NCBI GenBank assembly: GCA_021160955.1
Contig: JAGHBM010000033.1
Span: forward strand, 1-6,940
DNA from: Candidatus Aenigmatarchaeota archaeon
GTDB lineage: Archaea > Aenigmatarchaeota > Aenigmatarchaeia > PWEA01 > JAGHBM01
DNA length: 6,940 bases
Direction of reading: 5' to 3'
Positions 6,097 to 6,940 of this stretch are shown here, one piece after another. Each line of letters starts with the position of its first letter. Position 1 is the first letter of the stretch. The notes beneath the pieces were generated by a model that was given only the letters and a program-made list of their open reading frames with translations, was not told the DNA's origin and ran no database searches. The position numbers and the translations under genes are program-made.

Positions 6097-6940
6097 TCAT
6101 GGAATACAACTCCAATCAGAACAGTTGAATGTCACAGTATTTGTACAGTGTCTACTGCTACAATCATTTTCGCAACAATGTGAGTCATCGTTTATGCAGG
6201 CCTTATGTCTTGCATTACAACAACAATTGACTCCAGAAGCATCACTGAACCTAACTTCCAATTTACCATCTGCACAATAAGAGCTTACATCTATCGTCTT
6301 TGTTAGTCCTGCACTCCAATAACATCTGTGGCAATGTCCCGAACATGCCCTTCCGATATAATTGCCATCTACGTATATTGTAGAATACTCAGATGATTGA
6401 TCGTAATCTCCGTAGAGTTTAATCTTTAACTGAACGTTGGAAACCAATATCGTGGTTGTTGTGGATGTAGTTGTAGACGAGGTTGTAGAGGAAGTTGTAG
6501 TAGTTGAAGAAGTTGTTGTAGAAGATCCAGACTTGGTTATTGTTTTTTCTATCTCATCTACCCCACCAAAACAACTAATGTCTATTTTATGCCTTCCGTT
6601 CGGAATTGGTGTCACGAGAGCTATTTTTCCGGCCCGTCCAGGGCTTATTGTATCGCTGAGAGAAAGATCTACATCAACCAATTTATCATCAACATAAACA
6701 TGTACGTCTGAGGGAGATATGGTCTCCGTTCCCATATTTCTTATGTATATCTTGCCACCATCTGGAGATACAGACTCTATAACAGCACTCGTGGAAAGTG
6801 ACTCCGTTAGAGACTGCACTTGCTTGGATTCTGACTCTATAGTAGTTTTCACGTTCTTCATTGAAAAAGCAGCAAATCCCCCTCCAAGAGAGACAACTAT
6901 CAAAATTAAGATTACCGTCACAACAACAGAAGATATTCCC
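6097..6940 (-). CDS. pilin-like secreted protein with Ser/Thr linker and Cys-rich C-terminal domain (5' end cut off)
   Basis: The frame runs off the right edge, so the start codon is missing. The first visible residues are GISSVVV followed by a hydrophobic segment (ILILIVVSLGGG). This matches the mature end of an archaeal class III signal peptide, which prepilin peptidase cleaves before a G-I-S-type motif; the preceding Lys/Arg would lie outside the window. Counting that Gly as 1, about 280 residues are visible. They comprise the pilin-like helix, a beta-rich domain at about 50-135, a pure Ser/Thr linker at 139-163, and a C-terminal beta-rich domain. That last domain has 14 cysteines between residues 198 and 278, including CCC and CC clusters and several nearby histidines. 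The linker resembles O-glycosylated stalks. The cysteines may form disulfides or bind metal outside the membrane. A GTG at 6921 is an internal codon, not a credible start. It may be a minor pilin, adhesin or surface-bound protein. Confidence 0.8.
   Translation of the reverse strand, partial: GISSVVVTVILILIVVSLGGGFAAFSMKNVKTTIESESKQVQSLTESLSTSAVIESVSPDGGKIYIRNMGTETISPSDVHVYVDDKLVDVDLSLSDTISPGRAGKIALVTPIPNGRHKIDISCFGGVDEIEKTITKSGSSTTTSSTTTTSSTTSSTTTSTTTTILVSNVQLKIKLYGDYDQSSEYSTIYVDGNYIGRACSGHCHRCYWSAGLTKTIDVSSYCADGKLEVRFSDASGVNCCCNARHKACINDDSHCCENDCSSRHCTNTVTFNCSDWSCIP
6451..6525 (-). repeat. low-complexity Ser/Thr linker coding stretch
   Basis: Twenty-five consecutive codons for Ser or Thr. 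All four ACN codons and all four TCN codons occur, so the run is imperfect at the DNA level and looks maintained for its protein property (an extended, possibly glycosylated stalk) rather than as a plain microsatellite. Confidence 0.8.

Noticed and set aside
6437..6697. Plus-strand open frame of 86 codons rich in Val and Glu
   Set aside because: It is the complement of the Ser/Thr linker and adjacent domain of the pilin-like gene; the low complexity produces the open frame.
6919..6921. GTG as the start of the pilin-like gene
   Set aside because: The frame continues to the window edge and the upstream codons GISSVV complete a class III signal motif, so the real start lies beyond 6940.
1..6940. 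CRISPR array, tRNA, rRNA, insertion sequence or attachment site
   Set aside because: No regularly spaced repeats, no cloverleaf-like segment and no terminal inverted repeats or transposase were seen; the window is almost entirely filled with ordinary coding sequence.

Overview
The window looks archaeal. It carries the two halves of Hef (the archaeal FANCM/XPF-type helicase-nuclease), an archaeal HerA-like (DUF87) ATPase, and a secreted protein whose first visible residues match an archaeal class III (type IV pilin/archaellin-like) signal peptide. All seven complete genes lack a Shine-Dalgarno sequence but have an A/T-rich TATA-like box centred about 23-29 bases upstream of a start codon, which is the layout of leaderless archaeal transcripts. 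Base composition is moderately A+T rich, with heavy use of AGA/AGG and ATA. The lineage cannot be fixed from one window. The split Hef and the Ser/Thr-linker, Cys-rich surface protein would suit a DPANN or other uncultured archaeon, but that is a guess.

Layout: (1) 86-1372 (+), HerA/FtsK-superfamily DUF87 ATPase. (2) 1373-1906 (-), small membrane protein, possibly YjdF/DUF2238-like, convergent with the ATPase, with stop codons back to back. (3) 1926-1940, one TATA-like element that appears to serve two divergent genes. (4) 1962-3554 (+), Hef superfamily-2 helicase half. (5) 3586-4227 (+), rhomboid intramembrane protease. (6) 4234-4797 (+), RBBP9/YdeN-type alpha/beta hydrolase. (7) 4842-5369 (+), unrecognised soluble protein. 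(8) 5416-6096 (+), Hef ERCC4 nuclease plus helix-hairpin-helix half. (9) 6097-6940 (-), pilin-like secreted protein with a Ser/Thr linker and a Cys-rich C-terminal domain, cut by the window edge; it is again convergent with zero spacing to gene 8. Coding density is very high: no gap between genes exceeds about 60 bases, apart from the 85 bases at the left edge.

How they may work together: the two Hef halves together contain every domain of a canonical fused Hef (helicase with its insertion domain, ERCC4 nuclease, tandem HhH) and would act at stalled replication forks and branched DNA. They lie on the same strand, separated by three other genes. The helicase half ends in a PIP-like motif, so PCNA could co-recruit it; this is inference. 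The unrecognised gene just upstream of the nuclease is the best candidate for a new partner. The rhomboid, the hydrolase and the pilin-like protein have no evident functional link to repair. I see no CRISPR array, tRNA, rRNA or mobile element.
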